A stretch of DNA of 64,000 nucleotides from AP-15 sp963703745 (GTDB taxonomy: Bacteria; Pseudomonadota; Alphaproteobacteria; ATCC43930; CGMCC-115725). Under the pieces are notes generated by a model, which saw nothing but the letters and a program-made list of their open reading frames with translations, did not search any database and was not told the DNA's origin. Both the position numbers and the translations under genes were made by a program. Of this stretch, positions 56,163 through 64,000 are shown piece by piece. Positions within the stretch are counted from its first letter, which is position 1. The number at the start of each line of letters is the position of its first letter. Where the stretch lies: NCBI GenBank assembly GCA_963703745.1, contig CAVPFL010000007.1:248001-312000 (forward strand). The letters are read 5' to 3'.

Positions 56163-57362
56163 ATGATGGTCACGGGTCTCGAAATCCTTCGCTGTGATGC
56201 GGGCTGGCGGAATTACCATTTTCTCAAACTCACCACCGACGAGGGCATTGTCGGCTGGAGCGAGTTCGACGAAGGCTTTGGTTCTCCCGGGGTTGGCGCG
56301 GTCATCGAGCGGCTCGCAGCGCGGGTCGTCGGACAGGACGTCTTCGACCACGAGCGGATCTATACCGAGCTCTACTGCTTTACCCGGCCGGCCGCCGGGG
56401 GTGTGGTAGGCGAGGGGCTGGGTGCGATCGAAAACGCCTTGCTCGACACGAAGGCCAAGGCTCTGGGCGTGCCGTGCTACGTGCTGCTCGGCGGCAAGGT
56501 GCGTGATCGTGTGCGGGTCTATTGGTCGCATTGCGCGACCTGGCGGATCAACCATCCGACCCTCTACAAGCCGGCGATCACCAGCCTCGACGGCGTCAAG
56601 GCGCTCGGCGCCGAAGTGCGCGAGAAGGGCTTCACCGCGCTCAAGACCAACATCTTTCTCTATGAGGACGGGAGGCCGCGGGGCTGGCGGCCGGGTTTCG
56701 GCGTGCCGTTCCTCCCCGAGCTCAATGTCGACAAGCATGTGCTGCGCAACTTGCGAACCCATCTCGCCGCGATGCGCGAGGGGGCCGGACCCGATGTCGA
56801 CCTCTTGCTCGATCTCAATTTCAACGCCAAGACCGAGGGGTATCTCAAGATCCTGAAGGCGATTGCCGATTTCGACATGTTCTGGGTCGAGATCGACAGC
56901 TACAACCCGGCCGCACTCGGCTATGTCCGGCGGCAGAGCCCGCATCCGATCAGCTCGTGCGAGACCCTCTTGGGACTGCGCGAGTTCCTGCCCTATTTCC
57001 GCGAGCAGGCGATGGACGTCGCGATTATCGACGCGGTATGGAACGGCGTATGGCAAGCGATGAACATCGCCAACGCCGCCGAGGCGTTTGAGGTCAACGT
57101 CGCGCCGCACAATTTCTACGGCCATCTGGCGACGATGATGAATGCGCATTTCGCCGCCGCGGTCCCGAATCTGCGCATCATGGAGATCGACATCGACCGC
57201 CTCTCCTGGGACGACGAAGTGTTCACCGCCGTGCCGCAATTCGAGAACGGCCATCTGGTCGTTCCCGCCACCCCGGGCTGGGGAACCGAACCCAATGAGG
57301 AGGCGATCAAGGCGCACCCACCAAAGGGGCCCGGGGGCTTGCTGCACTACCGGCAGTCTTGA
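56163..57362 (+). CDS. mandelate racemase/muconate lactonizing enzyme family protein
   Basis: This 399-residue enolase-superfamily enzyme shows the metal ligands Asp in DVDLLLDLNFNAKTE, Glu in DMFWVEIDSYN and Glu in ISSCETLLGLREF. Likely general acid/base residues are the Lys in FTALKTNIFLYEDG and His in NVAPHNFYGHLATMM. An ATG at 56163 follows GAGGAGAGCGCC. The reaction could be acid-sugar dehydration or cycloisomerisation; the substrate is unknown. Confidence 0.9.
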   Translation: MMVTGLEILRCDAGWRNYHFLKLTTDEGIVGWSEFDEGFGSPGVGAVIERLAARVVGQDVFDHERIYTELYCFTRPAAGGVVGEGLGAIENALLDTKAKALGVPCYVLLGGKVRDRVRVYWSHCATWRINHPTLYKPAITSLDGVKALGAEVREKGFTALKTNIFLYEDGRPRGWRPGFGVPFLPELNVDKHVLRNLRTHLAAMREGAGPDVDLLLDLNFNAKTEGYLKILKAIADFDMFWVEIDSYNPAALGYVRRQSPHPISSCETLLGLREFLPYFREQAMDVAIIDAVWNGVWQAMNIANAAEAFEVNVAPHNFYGHLATMMNAHFAAAVPNLRIMEIDIDRLSWDDEVFTAVPQFENGHLVVPATPGWGTEPNEEAIKAHPPKGPGGLLHYRQS

Positions 57363-57473
57363 GCGGCGCGATAGCAACCGTCTCGTCGCCAGGGCCTTGT
57401 TCGGTGCGGAACTCGTAGAACTGAGCCGGCGTTTGCAAAAGAGGAATAGTCAAATTTCTTTGAGAGAAGCCAC

Positions 57474-57671
57474 ATGCAAAACGCCAATCACTTGCGAGCA
57501 CAGGCACAAAGGTGCCGTGCCTTGTCGAAAAGAGTGCTTCAGGCCGATTTGATCGAACAATTACGGGTTTGGTCGGTCGAGCTCGCTGACGAGGCCGACA
57601 CGGTGGAGCGGCGCGCCGCCGAGAGTAAAGATCATCATACCGGTCTAGCACTCGGCGACCGCAACGAGTGA
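57474..57671 (+). CDS. 65-residue helical small protein
   Basis: MQNANHLRAQAQRCRALSKR, VLQADLIEQLRVWSVELADE, ADTVERRAAESK is a charged helix. Similar short proteins (RAQAxxCRxLA...) are common near stress genes in Bradyrhizobium-like genomes. GAGAGAAGCC precedes the ATG. Function unknown. Confidence 0.6.
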   Translation: MQNANHLRAQAQRCRALSKRVLQADLIEQLRVWSVELADEADTVERRAAESKDHHTGLALGDRNE

Positions 57672-57886
57672 TCTTGTACAATTTGCCGCCAGTCAGCTGA
57701 ATTTGCCGCGGCATTCCCAGGTTTCGAGAAAACGCCGCGGCGGCGCGGTGCTCAGCACAAGTCTAGGACAGGCGGATGCCTCACAATCCCGTCAGCGGCA
57801 AGAACAGCGGCATATCTGCGGCGGACACCGAAACGGCGCGCGAACGCCGTCCGGCGCCGACGAGAAAATCAGCCATGCCGTTGGGC

Positions 57887-58201
57887 TCAACGCCGCCAGC
57901 AATGGTCCCGTTCCTCCTGCACTTCCTGGAGCCGGTGCTCGAGTCTTGCGCGCTCCGGCCCGTAGGGCGTGTAGGCCACCTGTTCGCGAAGCTCGTGTTC
58001 TCTGTGCCTGAGGTACTCACAGTGCTCCGCGTAGTTGGACGGAGGCGCTTGCCCGTACCCTGGCGGCGGAGGCGGCGGCGGAGGTTGACCAATCGTGACC
58101 TGGCCAAATCCTGGCACCCCGATTTGAGCTTGCGCAAGGGCTACCGGTGAGAACCCGCAAGCCAACACAAGCGCGCTGAAACCAGCAATCGCGACCTTCA
58201 T
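57887..58201 (-). CDS. small periplasmic protein with Pro-rich segment
   Basis: This 104-residue protein has the signal peptide MKVAIAGFSALVLACGFSPV ending ALAQA, then a run of eight prolines (QPPPPPPPPGYGQAPPSNYA) and a helical charged end CEYLRHREHELREQVAYTPY...HRLQEVQEERDHC with two cysteines. No known family. Divergent from the peptidoglycan-binding gene. Confidence 0.65.
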   Translation of the reverse strand: MKVAIAGFSALVLACGFSPVALAQAQIGVPGFGQVTIGQPPPPPPPPGYGQAPPSNYAEHCEYLRHREHELREQVAYTPYGPERARLEHRLQEVQEERDHCWRR

Positions 58202-58579
58202 AATTATCCCTTTCCCCAAATCAGTTGTTGTTGCACAACGCGCGAATTCGCTGATCTGTTCCCGCCAAGGGCGAACAATCTTATCGATAGCACTTCTTGC
58301 TTACCGGTGACCTAACGTCCGCCGGCGCCCGATGGGCGATCTGCACCAGGACTGCCGCAGATCGGGTCCGCGCATACGCCATGATACAACACTACGATAG
58401 CGCGACAATTTGCATTGACGGACACAACCGTCCGGCTGCTTGAACGATCGGTTGAGCGATTCGAGGCGTAGCTGCCCTGCCGCTTAAGTATGTATCCGAA
58501 AGGCGACGGAACGCATCGTCGACTATAGCGTTCACAGGTGGGGTTGGCGATCCGCCAACACGGTAAGATGGGGTCGGGT
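58202..58579. other. 378-base intergenic region between divergent genes
   Basis: No gene is supported. Several overlapping frames exist but none shows a family match or ribosome binding site. It should hold the promoters of the two flanking exported-protein genes. Confidence 0.5.
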
Positions 58580-59017
58580 ATGAGAAGATTAATCCTTGGC
58601 GCGGCGTCGGTTTTAGCGCTAGGCATCGGTGGCGCTGCTCTGGATTACGCGGCCGACGCGGCCAACAACAACGCAGCCGATCCGGAAAACATGCCTGCGG
58701 CATCCGAAACTTCACAAATTTTGCCGAGGATCGGTGGCGACCTCTGGAAAGACGACATCCGGTGGGCACAGCTGGAGCTGCGAAATAAGGGGCTCTATCA
58801 CGGTTCGCTTGATGGTGTGGTGGGTCCTGAGACGAAGCGGGCTATCGACCAGTTCCAAAGGAATAATGGTCTGAGCCGGACAGCAGTGCTCGATGCGCAA
58901 ACCTTTGATGCGCTAACCGGGTATCCCGGCATTGGCGAGGGATCCAGTACGTCGCCCGAGACTAAGCACGCCAGACCGATGACGGAGCCGTCCGCTTCGA
59001 GCAATTTGGGCAATTAG
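58580..59017 (+). CDS. exported peptidoglycan-binding-domain protein
   Basis: This 145-residue protein has the signal segment MRRLILGAASVLALGIGGAA and a PG_binding_1 domain (about 55-100): IRWAQLELRNKGLYHGSLDG, VVGPETKRAIDQFQRNNGLS, AVLDAQTFDALTG, the A-x-x-x-L-x-x-x-G-x-x...DGxxGPxTxxAIxxFQ pattern. It ends in a Ser/Thr-rich tail. It likely binds cell-wall polymer in the periplasm. Confidence 0.88.
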   Translation: MRRLILGAASVLALGIGGAALDYAADAANNNAADPENMPAASETSQILPRIGGDLWKDDIRWAQLELRNKGLYHGSLDGVVGPETKRAIDQFQRNNGLSRTAVLDAQTFDALTGYPGIGEGSSTSPETKHARPMTEPSASSNLGN

Positions 59018-59079
59018 AGCATTAAAAAATCGATCTAGTACGTAGCTGCAGAAGTTAGTGTACGTGCTCCCAACTTTTC

Positions 59080-59152
59080 GTCATGCCCGCGAAACCGGGG
59101 ACCCAGGGCAAGCGCTCCGGACACTGCCCTGGATGTCCGCTTGCGCGGGGAC
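59080..59152. repeat. palindromic intergenic repeat of the GTCATGCCCGCG type
   Basis: CGTCATGCCCGCG at 59080 and the complementary CGCGGGGACGACG near 59138-59152, with CAGGGC and GCCCTGG inside, form an imperfect long hairpin. This resembles the dispersed repeat common between genes in soil Alphaproteobacteria. No gene is supported in 59018-59547 except this repeat and the promoter at 59446. Confidence 0.6.
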
Positions 59153-59445
59153 GACGAACAAGGTGGCGTGGCATACGCTGACTTTCGCAACGGGATACTA
59201 GAGCATAAAAAACCCACCTGCGGGAGCCTGTCCTCGCGGCTCGTGCTGCCTATGCTGCGGCTTGCCAATGTCCAAAAATGACACGCCGAAACGCGGCAAA
59301 TCTGGTAGTCGCGCAAATTCGAGCGGCTCGAGCGACATCATCAGCTGGCTGGGATGAAGTAAGAAACCATCAGATTATCGCCAATGCTCTGCACAGCGAG
59401 ATGTGCTAATCTGACGCGATTGTGATGGTAATATCAATTAATATA

Positions 59446-59474
59446 TTGACAATAAGCTGATCGTCCGGTAGACT
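59446..59474 (+). promoter_or_regulatory. sigma70-type promoter for the 2OG-oxygenase pair
   Basis: TTGACA at 59446-59451 and TAGACT at 59469-59474 are spaced by exactly 17 bases in an AT-rich stretch that contrasts with the high-GC surroundings. Predicted transcription start is about 65 bases before the ATG at 59548. Confidence 0.65.
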
Positions 59475-59547
59475 GCTTACATCAGGTTCGCGGAATGATC
59501 GGCCTCGGGGTGGTCGAGCCGAAGCTGCGGCCGACGCCAACGGGGCG

Positions 59548-60105
59548 ATGGAGATGTGGGACGCTTTTCACTACAGCGAGGTCTTCGCGGGTCGCTTCAA
59601 CGGGGAGGAGTGCGAGCGCGTCATTGCGCTGCATCAGGGAACGGGTGCGGTGCAGAGCAGAATGCCGCGGGGCGACGGCGCGTTCATCAGGGACAGTGAT
59701 CTATTCTGGGTTCCGCGGACGGCGGAGACCGAGTGGATATTCGCGCGCATCTGGGAGGTCGCCACTCTCTACAACTCGCGATACGGCTTTGAGCTCTTCG
59801 GAGAAATGGGTCAGCTGCAGCTAACCCGCTATGCCAAGGATCAGCTCTACAACTGGCACATGGATCTCGGCGCCGGTGCGATGAGCTTGCGCAAGATATC
59901 GGTGGTCGTTGAACTGGCGGCCAGTGGATATGAAGGCGGCGGGGTCGAAGTCTTCTATGGCGAGGGGAGCGGCAACCGGATGGCCCTCGGTCGGGGAGAC
60001 GTGCTCGTATTTCCGTCCTTCATCATGCACCGGGCATTGCCCGTGCGGAGCGGTACCCGTTGGACTCTGGTCTCGTGGCTGACCGGCCTCGCCTCCCTCA
60101 AGTGA
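59548..60105 (+). CDS. 2-oxoglutarate/Fe(II) dioxygenase (PKHD type)
   Basis: This 185-residue enzyme has the double-stranded beta-helix iron motif His104-x-Asp106 in YNWHMDLGAG and distal His161 in FIMHRALPVRSGTRW with Arg171 for 2-oxoglutarate. SLRKISVVVELAASGYEGGG matches prolyl-4-hydroxylase-like members. It is followed 19 bases later by another oxygenase gene. Hydroxylation of a protein or metabolite; substrate unknown. Confidence 0.88.
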   Translation: MEMWDAFHYSEVFAGRFNGEECERVIALHQGTGAVQSRMPRGDGAFIRDSDLFWVPRTAETEWIFARIWEVATLYNSRYGFELFGEMGQLQLTRYAKDQLYNWHMDLGAGAMSLRKISVVVELAASGYEGGGVEVFYGEGSGNRMALGRGDVLVFPSFIMHRALPVRSGTRWTLVSWLTGLASLK

Positions 60106-60124
60106 GCGGCCGGCGCGGTCAAGA

Positions 60125-60688
60125 ATGATAATCCAGGTCGCCGACGCGGTCGGTCCCGAGGATTGTCGTCGGCTCATGACGATATACGATCGACATGTCC
60201 ATCTGACAAAGGTCAGAGATCAAACAGGATGTCCTGTCGTCTATTGGCCTCTGATTCGCGATGCGGCTGACGCCGCCGAAATCGGTCCGCGTCTCGTCGA
60301 AGAATGCCTGTGCAATATTGGCAGTCAGCTGCGCTTTGCAGAGCCGCTCTATCCGGAGACCGTGATCCTGACTGCGATGGGTAGGGGCGGTCGTCATGGT
60401 CGACATGCGGATAATTGTCGGCAGAACGAACATGGCGATTGGGTCGCCAATCACACGCCCCAGCGTGACGTGTCTGCGATCTATTACTTGAACGAGGCAT
60501 TCGAAGGCGGCGAAATCGTCTTCGAACTCCAGCAATTGGTGGTCGAGCCGCGCCGCGGCCTTCTCCTGGCCTTTCCCAGTGACGCCGACCACGTGCATGA
60601 GATCCTTCCCGTGCGCGGCGGCGTTCGATACACGATGGCTATTTGGTTCACGAAGCAACAACGCTTCGGAATGGCAGATTTCCCTTAA
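60125..60688 (+). CDS. 2-oxoglutarate/Fe(II) dioxygenase (second tandem copy)
   Basis: This 187-residue enzyme has iron ligands His94 and Asp96 in RHGRHADNC and His158 in ADHVHEILPVRGG with Arg168 (GVRYTMAIWF) for 2-oxoglutarate. The motif SAIYYLNEAFEGGEIVFELQ is the P4H-type strand. Sequence similarity to the upstream enzyme is weak, so they are different members of the fold, not a recent duplication. They are in one transcription unit. Confidence 0.88.
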   Translation: MIIQVADAVGPEDCRRLMTIYDRHVHLTKVRDQTGCPVVYWPLIRDAADAAEIGPRLVEECLCNIGSQLRFAEPLYPETVILTAMGRGGRHGRHADNCRQNEHGDWVANHTPQRDVSAIYYLNEAFEGGEIVFELQQLVVEPRRGLLLAFPSDADHVHEILPVRGGVRYTMAIWFTKQQRFGMADFP

Positions 60689-60740
60689 AAGATGGTGGAG
60701 CACTGAGCTTCTCCCAACCGCCGCCGTTAGGCGAATTTCA

Positions 60741-60776
60741 CTCTGACCTCAATTCTTGCTCTGACCTCAATTCTTG
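60741..60776. repeat. two tandem 18-bp copies
   Basis: CTCTGACCTCAATTCTTG is repeated exactly twice, end to end, between the convergent oxygenase and MetE-like genes. Confidence 0.9.
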
Positions 60777-60841
60777 CCAGTTTTTGCATGACCGTCGGCG
60801 AGCCGCTCGGAAAAGCGGGCGTTCCTGGCCTTTTGCAGCTT

Positions 60842-61999
60842 CTAAGCGTGCCCCCAGAGCCGCTTCGACGCGATCGCCGCGCCCTCGACCATTGCGCCGA
60901 GTTTCTTGAACGAGATGTCCGGGTCGATCTTGCCGTAGCCGGCAAAGGTGCCGAAGCCGCAATCGGTGCCGGCGATCACCCGCTCGCGGCCGACGATGTC
61001 GGCGAATTGGCAGATGCGCTGGGCGACGAGCTCCGGGTGCTCCACATAATTGGTCGAGGTGTCGAGCACGCCGGGTATCAGGATCTTGTCATCGGGGAGT
61101 TTTACGCCCTGCCAGACCGTCCATTCGTGTGCGTGCCGCGGATTGGCGGCCTCGACGACCAGTGCCATCGGCTTGGCCTTGACCAGGACCGGGGCGACCT
61201 TCTGGAAGGCAATATCGTGGTCGTGCGGCCCCTCGTAATTGCCCCAGCAGATGTGGATGCGCGCGCGGTCGGCCGGGACATTGCGCAATGCATGGTTCAG
61301 CACATCGACGTGGAAGGCTGCGCGCTTCACAAAGTCCAATTCACTCAGCTCCTGAAAGCTGGTGTGACGCGCCATTGCGAGATCCGGGCAATCGAGCTGT
61401 AATACAAAGCCCGCATTGACGATCGCTTCGTACTCGTCCTGCATTGCCGCAGCGATGGCTTCGACATAGGCCTCATGCGAGGGATAATGCCGGTTGGTCT
61501 GGAACACCGGAACAAGCCCGGGCGAGGCCGCGGTCATGAAACCTTCGGCGACCTGGACCTGGGCCAGCGCGTCGCGCAGATTGGCGAGATCGTGCTCGAG
61601 CGGCTCGCGATCGCGCACTGCGATGGGTCCGACGCACACCGCGCGTCGCGCGACATTGGCACCGGTCATCCGCTCATAGGCAGCAAGAAAATTCGGGTGG
61701 TCGCGCGTGTCGAGCCGCGGCTTAGCCGGTTCGTGGCCGGCAAACCCCGACAGCCTGTCGGCAACATAGGTCGAGTAGCCGGGCTTCGACATCTCGCCGT
61801 CATTGACGACGTCGATACCGGTTTGCGCCTGCCGCCGGACGATGTCGAAAACCGCCTGCCGGGTCAGGCGATCGAGTGCCGCCTGGTCATAGGGCTGGCT
61901 CTGATCCTTGCGCACCAGCAATTCCCTGAGCTCGGGCGGTCGCGGCAAGCTCCCGACATGGGTCGTCAGAATGCGGTCCTGGCTCGTCTTCATCGCCAT
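60842..61999 (-). CDS. cobalamin-independent methionine synthase (MetE C-terminal) family protein
   Basis: This 385-residue stand-alone MetE-type barrel has the N-terminal ILTTHVGSLPRPPELRELLV, the zinc ligands His-x-Cys in RIHICWGNYEGPHDHD, a Glu in VVEAANPRHAHEW and the Cys in GTDCGFGTFAGYGKIDPDIS. DGEMSKPGYSTYVADRLSGF is family-conserved. These short forms lack the folate-binding half and act as methyltransferases or epoxyalkane:CoM-like enzymes; the reaction is unknown. Confidence 0.9.
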   Translation of the reverse strand: MAMKTSQDRILTTHVGSLPRPPELRELLVRKDQSQPYDQAALDRLTRQAVFDIVRRQAQTGIDVVNDGEMSKPGYSTYVADRLSGFAGHEPAKPRLDTRDHPNFLAAYERMTGANVARRAVCVGPIAVRDREPLEHDLANLRDALAQVQVAEGFMTAASPGLVPVFQTNRHYPSHEAYVEAIAAAMQDEYEAIVNAGFVLQLDCPDLAMARHTSFQELSELDFVKRAAFHVDVLNHALRNVPADRARIHICWGNYEGPHDHDIAFQKVAPVLVKAKPMALVVEAANPRHAHEWTVWQGVKLPDDKILIPGVLDTSTNYVEHPELVAQRICQFADIVGRERVIAGTDCGFGTFAGYGKIDPDISFKKLGAMVEGAAIASKRLWGHA

Positions 62000-62084
62000 T
62001 CACCCCCATATGAGACGCCGCAGAATGCGCCGGTTCGGCCCTCGCCGGCAAGTCACGGCCGGCGTCCGGAACACCACGCGCCGG

Positions 62085-64000
62085 CTACGCGGTACCGGCG
62101 ATATCCCTGAGAGCCGGAAGAACAAGCTCGATCTGTTCGATCGGAAGACGGGGCTGGGACGGAGCGAACCGCATATAGGCCGCCAGCTCGTGCTGAGGCA
62201 AGCGGCCGACGATCCGACCGATATCGGCGAAGCGAATTCCCTGCCGCAGCAGATAAACCAGATAAGTGTGACGAAGCGTCTGTGGCGCGACCTCGTCGGC
62301 GCCATCGATCCCGGCGTCGTAGGCTGTGTACATGACGAGGCTGCGGATGTCGTCCAGCGGCAAAGGACCGCCCGACGGGCTGCGTAAGACCGCGCCCGCC
62401 GCCTGCGGTTGCAACGCCCGATTTGCGATTAGCTGGCGAAGCGGCTCGTTGAGCGGCAGGGTGCGGGGAGATTCGCCGCTCACCCGGATCGTGCCGGCAT
62501 CGAGGTCGATCTGATCCCAATTTAGAGCCACGATCTCTTCGGCGCTCAAGCCGCTGAGCAGACCCATCAAGATCAGACGCCCGTCATCGTTTGTCGCCTG
62601 CATCAGGGCAGCGATCTCCGCGTCGGTCAATTCACGCGGTGCGGAATCGGGCGCCGGCAAGCGGGCGGCCTCCGCCGTGAGCAAGGGAGGTGAGGCGACT
62701 GCGGTACCCCGTCCGACCGCCACCGGCCACCACGGCCGCTGCACGGCAGCGGCAGTTTCCGGCGCGGGGCGCGAAAAAAACTCGACCAGCCATATGGCGA
62801 GGAACCCGAGCGCGAGCGCGGCACCCAGGCTGATGCCGGCGTCGCGAGCATAAAGCGGGCGCCACGGCAATTGCGGAACACTCGCTGCTTCGAGGATTTC
62901 CACCTGCGGAGCGACTTGGCTGTCGCTGGCTTCCAGTCTCGCCAGGCGGTCCGATGCGGCGCGGTGCAACTGTTCGAGATGCGTGAGATCCTCCTGCATC
63001 GCCTTGAATTCGCCAAAACGCACCATGAAGGTCTGCGCGGCATTTTTGTTTTCATTGATTTGCTGCTGCAACTGCTCGACGGCTTCGCGGGCGGCGGTCA
63101 CTTTTCCTTCCGCCTCGGCAACCGCGGCTCGCTGACGGGCAGCGCGCTCCGTTTTGATCTGCTGCTCGAGATTGTCGAGCCGGGCTCGCGTCGCTTTTGC
63201 CGCCGGGTCCAAATCCATATACTGCGGCGTGAACCGCTGCTGCAGATCATGCAGCTCCTCGCGCAACTGCGAGGCGCGCTTTTCCATGTCAGCTATCGTC
63301 GGGTTGTCTTTGGCGGCGACGAGCCCCTCGCCCGCCGCGGCGCCGTTTCGGGCTGCGCGCAGCTTTCCTTCGGCCTCCGCCAATTTGCCCTTGGCCTCGT
63401 TAAGGGCAGTGCCTAGACCTTTTGCTGCGGAGAGCGGCTGGTTCTCATCTCGCTCCGTCGAGACGATATCGTTGCTCGACCGGAACGCGTCGACTTCCTG
63501 GCGTTTGACCGCCATTTTTTGATCCAAGGCTTGGACCGATTCGCGTAGCTGGTCGGCGTCGGTGCCTGTCGATTTTTGGTAAGCAGCCGCTAAATGCTCC
63601 TGGTAGACACTGGTCAAAGTATTTACCAGTCGCGCCAGGAACTGGCGCTGCGGACCCTCGGCGCGCAGCAGCACCACCTCGGTGCCCTCGACGGTGTCGG
63701 TGCTAAGCATATGGCGCACGCCGTCGACTGCATCGCTCCCGATATCAGAAGGTAGGTCCCCGGATCTCGACAGCCGCTCGACGACCTCCTCGATCAGCGG
63801 GCGGCTCGTGAGGACTTGAACTTCCGCAAGAAAGGAGCGAGGGCCGCGCGCTGTACCTCCGCCGGTCTCCGCTCCGGTTTTCGCGCCCGCCGTGTCGTCG
63901 ACGGGTGTTGGTGTCGCCGAAGCCGGTGTGATCTCTAACCGCGCGGTGGCCCGATATTCCGCCGGTTGCATGACCGTATAGGCTAGCCCGAGGACCAACA
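62085..64000 (-). CDS. Wzz/GumC-type chain-length protein fused to a degenerate tyrosine-recombinase domain (5' partial)
   Basis: The gene runs off the right edge; about 638 residues remain. TM1 ends ...VLGLAYTVMQPAEYRATARL, the periplasmic Wzz domain has EVQVLTSRPLIEEVVERLSR, a long coiled coil follows (about 150-340), then GNK-like PQLPWRPLYARDAGISLGAA and TM2 LGFLAIWLVEFFS. The cytoplasmic tail (about 455-637) is a tyrosine-recombinase fold: LMGLLSGLSAEEIVALNWDQ (box I Arg replaced by Ser), PQTLRHTYLVYLLRQGI (Arg kept, first His now Gln), GRIVGRLPQHELAAYMRF (second His now Arg, Tyr kept). In relatives this tail position holds a kinase domain. Probably a polysaccharide-export co-polymerase with a non-catalytic integrase-like module. 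Confidence 0.88.
   Translation of the reverse strand, partial: LVLGLAYTVMQPAEYRATARLEITPASATPTPVDDTAGAKTGAETGGGTARGPRSFLAEVQVLTSRPLIEEVVERLSRSGDLPSDIGSDAVDGVRHMLSTDTVEGTEVVLLRAEGPQRQFLARLVNTLTSVYQEHLAAAYQKSTGTDADQLRESVQALDQKMAVKRQEVDAFRSSNDIVSTERDENQPLSAAKGLGTALNEAKGKLAEAEGKLRAARNGAAAGEGLVAAKDNPTIADMEKRASQLREELHDLQQRFTPQYMDLDPAAKATRARLDNLEQQIKTERAARQRAAVAEAEGKVTAAREAVEQLQQQINENKNAAQTFMVRFGEFKAMQEDLTHLEQLHRAASDRLARLEASDSQVAPQVEILEAASVPQLPWRPLYARDAGISLGAALALGFLAIWLVEFFSRPAPETAAAVQRPWWPVAVGRGTAVASPPLLTAEAARLPAPDSAPRELTDAEIAALMQATNDDGRLILMGLLSGLSAEEIVALNWDQIDLDAGTIRVSGESPRTLPLNEPLRQLIANRALQPQAAGAVLRSPSGGPLPLDDIRSLVMYTAYDAGIDGADEVAPQTLRHTYLVYLLRQGIRFADIGRIVGRLPQHELAAYMRFAPSQPRLPIEQIELVLPALRDIAGTA

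Noticed and set aside
56073..57377. A 434-codon minus-strand frame
   Set aside because: Shadow of the enolase-superfamily gene, whose metal-binding motifs are on the plus strand.

Overview
The window is high-GC DNA from an alphaproteobacterium, probably a free-living soil or freshwater lineage; genus and order cannot be read from it. The best lineage evidence is the divergent pair of a DUF1013 (TrcR-type) gene and a DUF1192 gene near 51 kb, a combination typical of Alphaproteobacteria. The many CaiB/BaiF, LLM-flavin, amidohydrolase, GMC, mandelate-racemase-like and molybdenum-hydroxylase genes point to a metabolically versatile heterotroph. No tRNA, rRNA or CRISPR array was seen.

Layout. 0-6 kb: a leftward LLM oxidoreductase/hydrolase pair and a three-subunit molybdenum hydroxylase operon. 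6-13 kb: tandem lipoproteins, an LprI/ankyrin envelope protein, and a TetR-emrA-emrB efflux locus with a visible operator. 13-16 kb: a low-GC insert with one HELLH protein, bordered by gene debris. 16-22 kb: a frameshifted GMC oxidoreductase, an amidohydrolase and a CPA2 antiporter. 22-26.4 kb: a decay zone with duplicated ATP-grasp acyl-CoA synthetase pieces, one carrying an in-frame palindromic element that was later split by an IS4-family element, plus two dead toxin-antitoxin modules (HicBA and DUF433/DUF5615). 26.8-34.7 kb: housekeeping and metabolic genes (adenosine kinase, typA, rpsD, CorC-type, enoyl-CoA hydratase, CaiB).

34.8-42.0 kb is a mobile island of lower GC holding four co-oriented, tightly packed genes: an ASCH-domain protein, a DruA/DUF4338-family protein, a protein with a C-terminal membrane anchor, and a second ASCH-domain protein. 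An IS66 element (8-bp target duplication) splits the DruA-like gene, and an IS630-type element (TA duplication) splits the membrane-protein gene. Removing each IS and one target copy restores a continuous frame, so the cassette was intact recently. It lies between CaiB/BaiF gene fragments and is my leading candidate for an undescribed, possibly anti-phage, system.

42-64 kb: remnants of CaiB, MFS and acyl-CoA synthetase genes; a TPP enzyme/LLM pair; a DUF883/holin-like envelope-stress pair; CBS, TrcR and DUF1192 genes; exported beta-propeller and creatininase proteins; an orphan SoxA lacking its export signal; an enolase-superfamily enzyme; two tandem 2OG-Fe(II) oxygenases with a clear promoter; a MetE-like enzyme; and, at the right edge, a Wzz-type polysaccharide chain-length protein fused to a degenerate tyrosine-recombinase domain.
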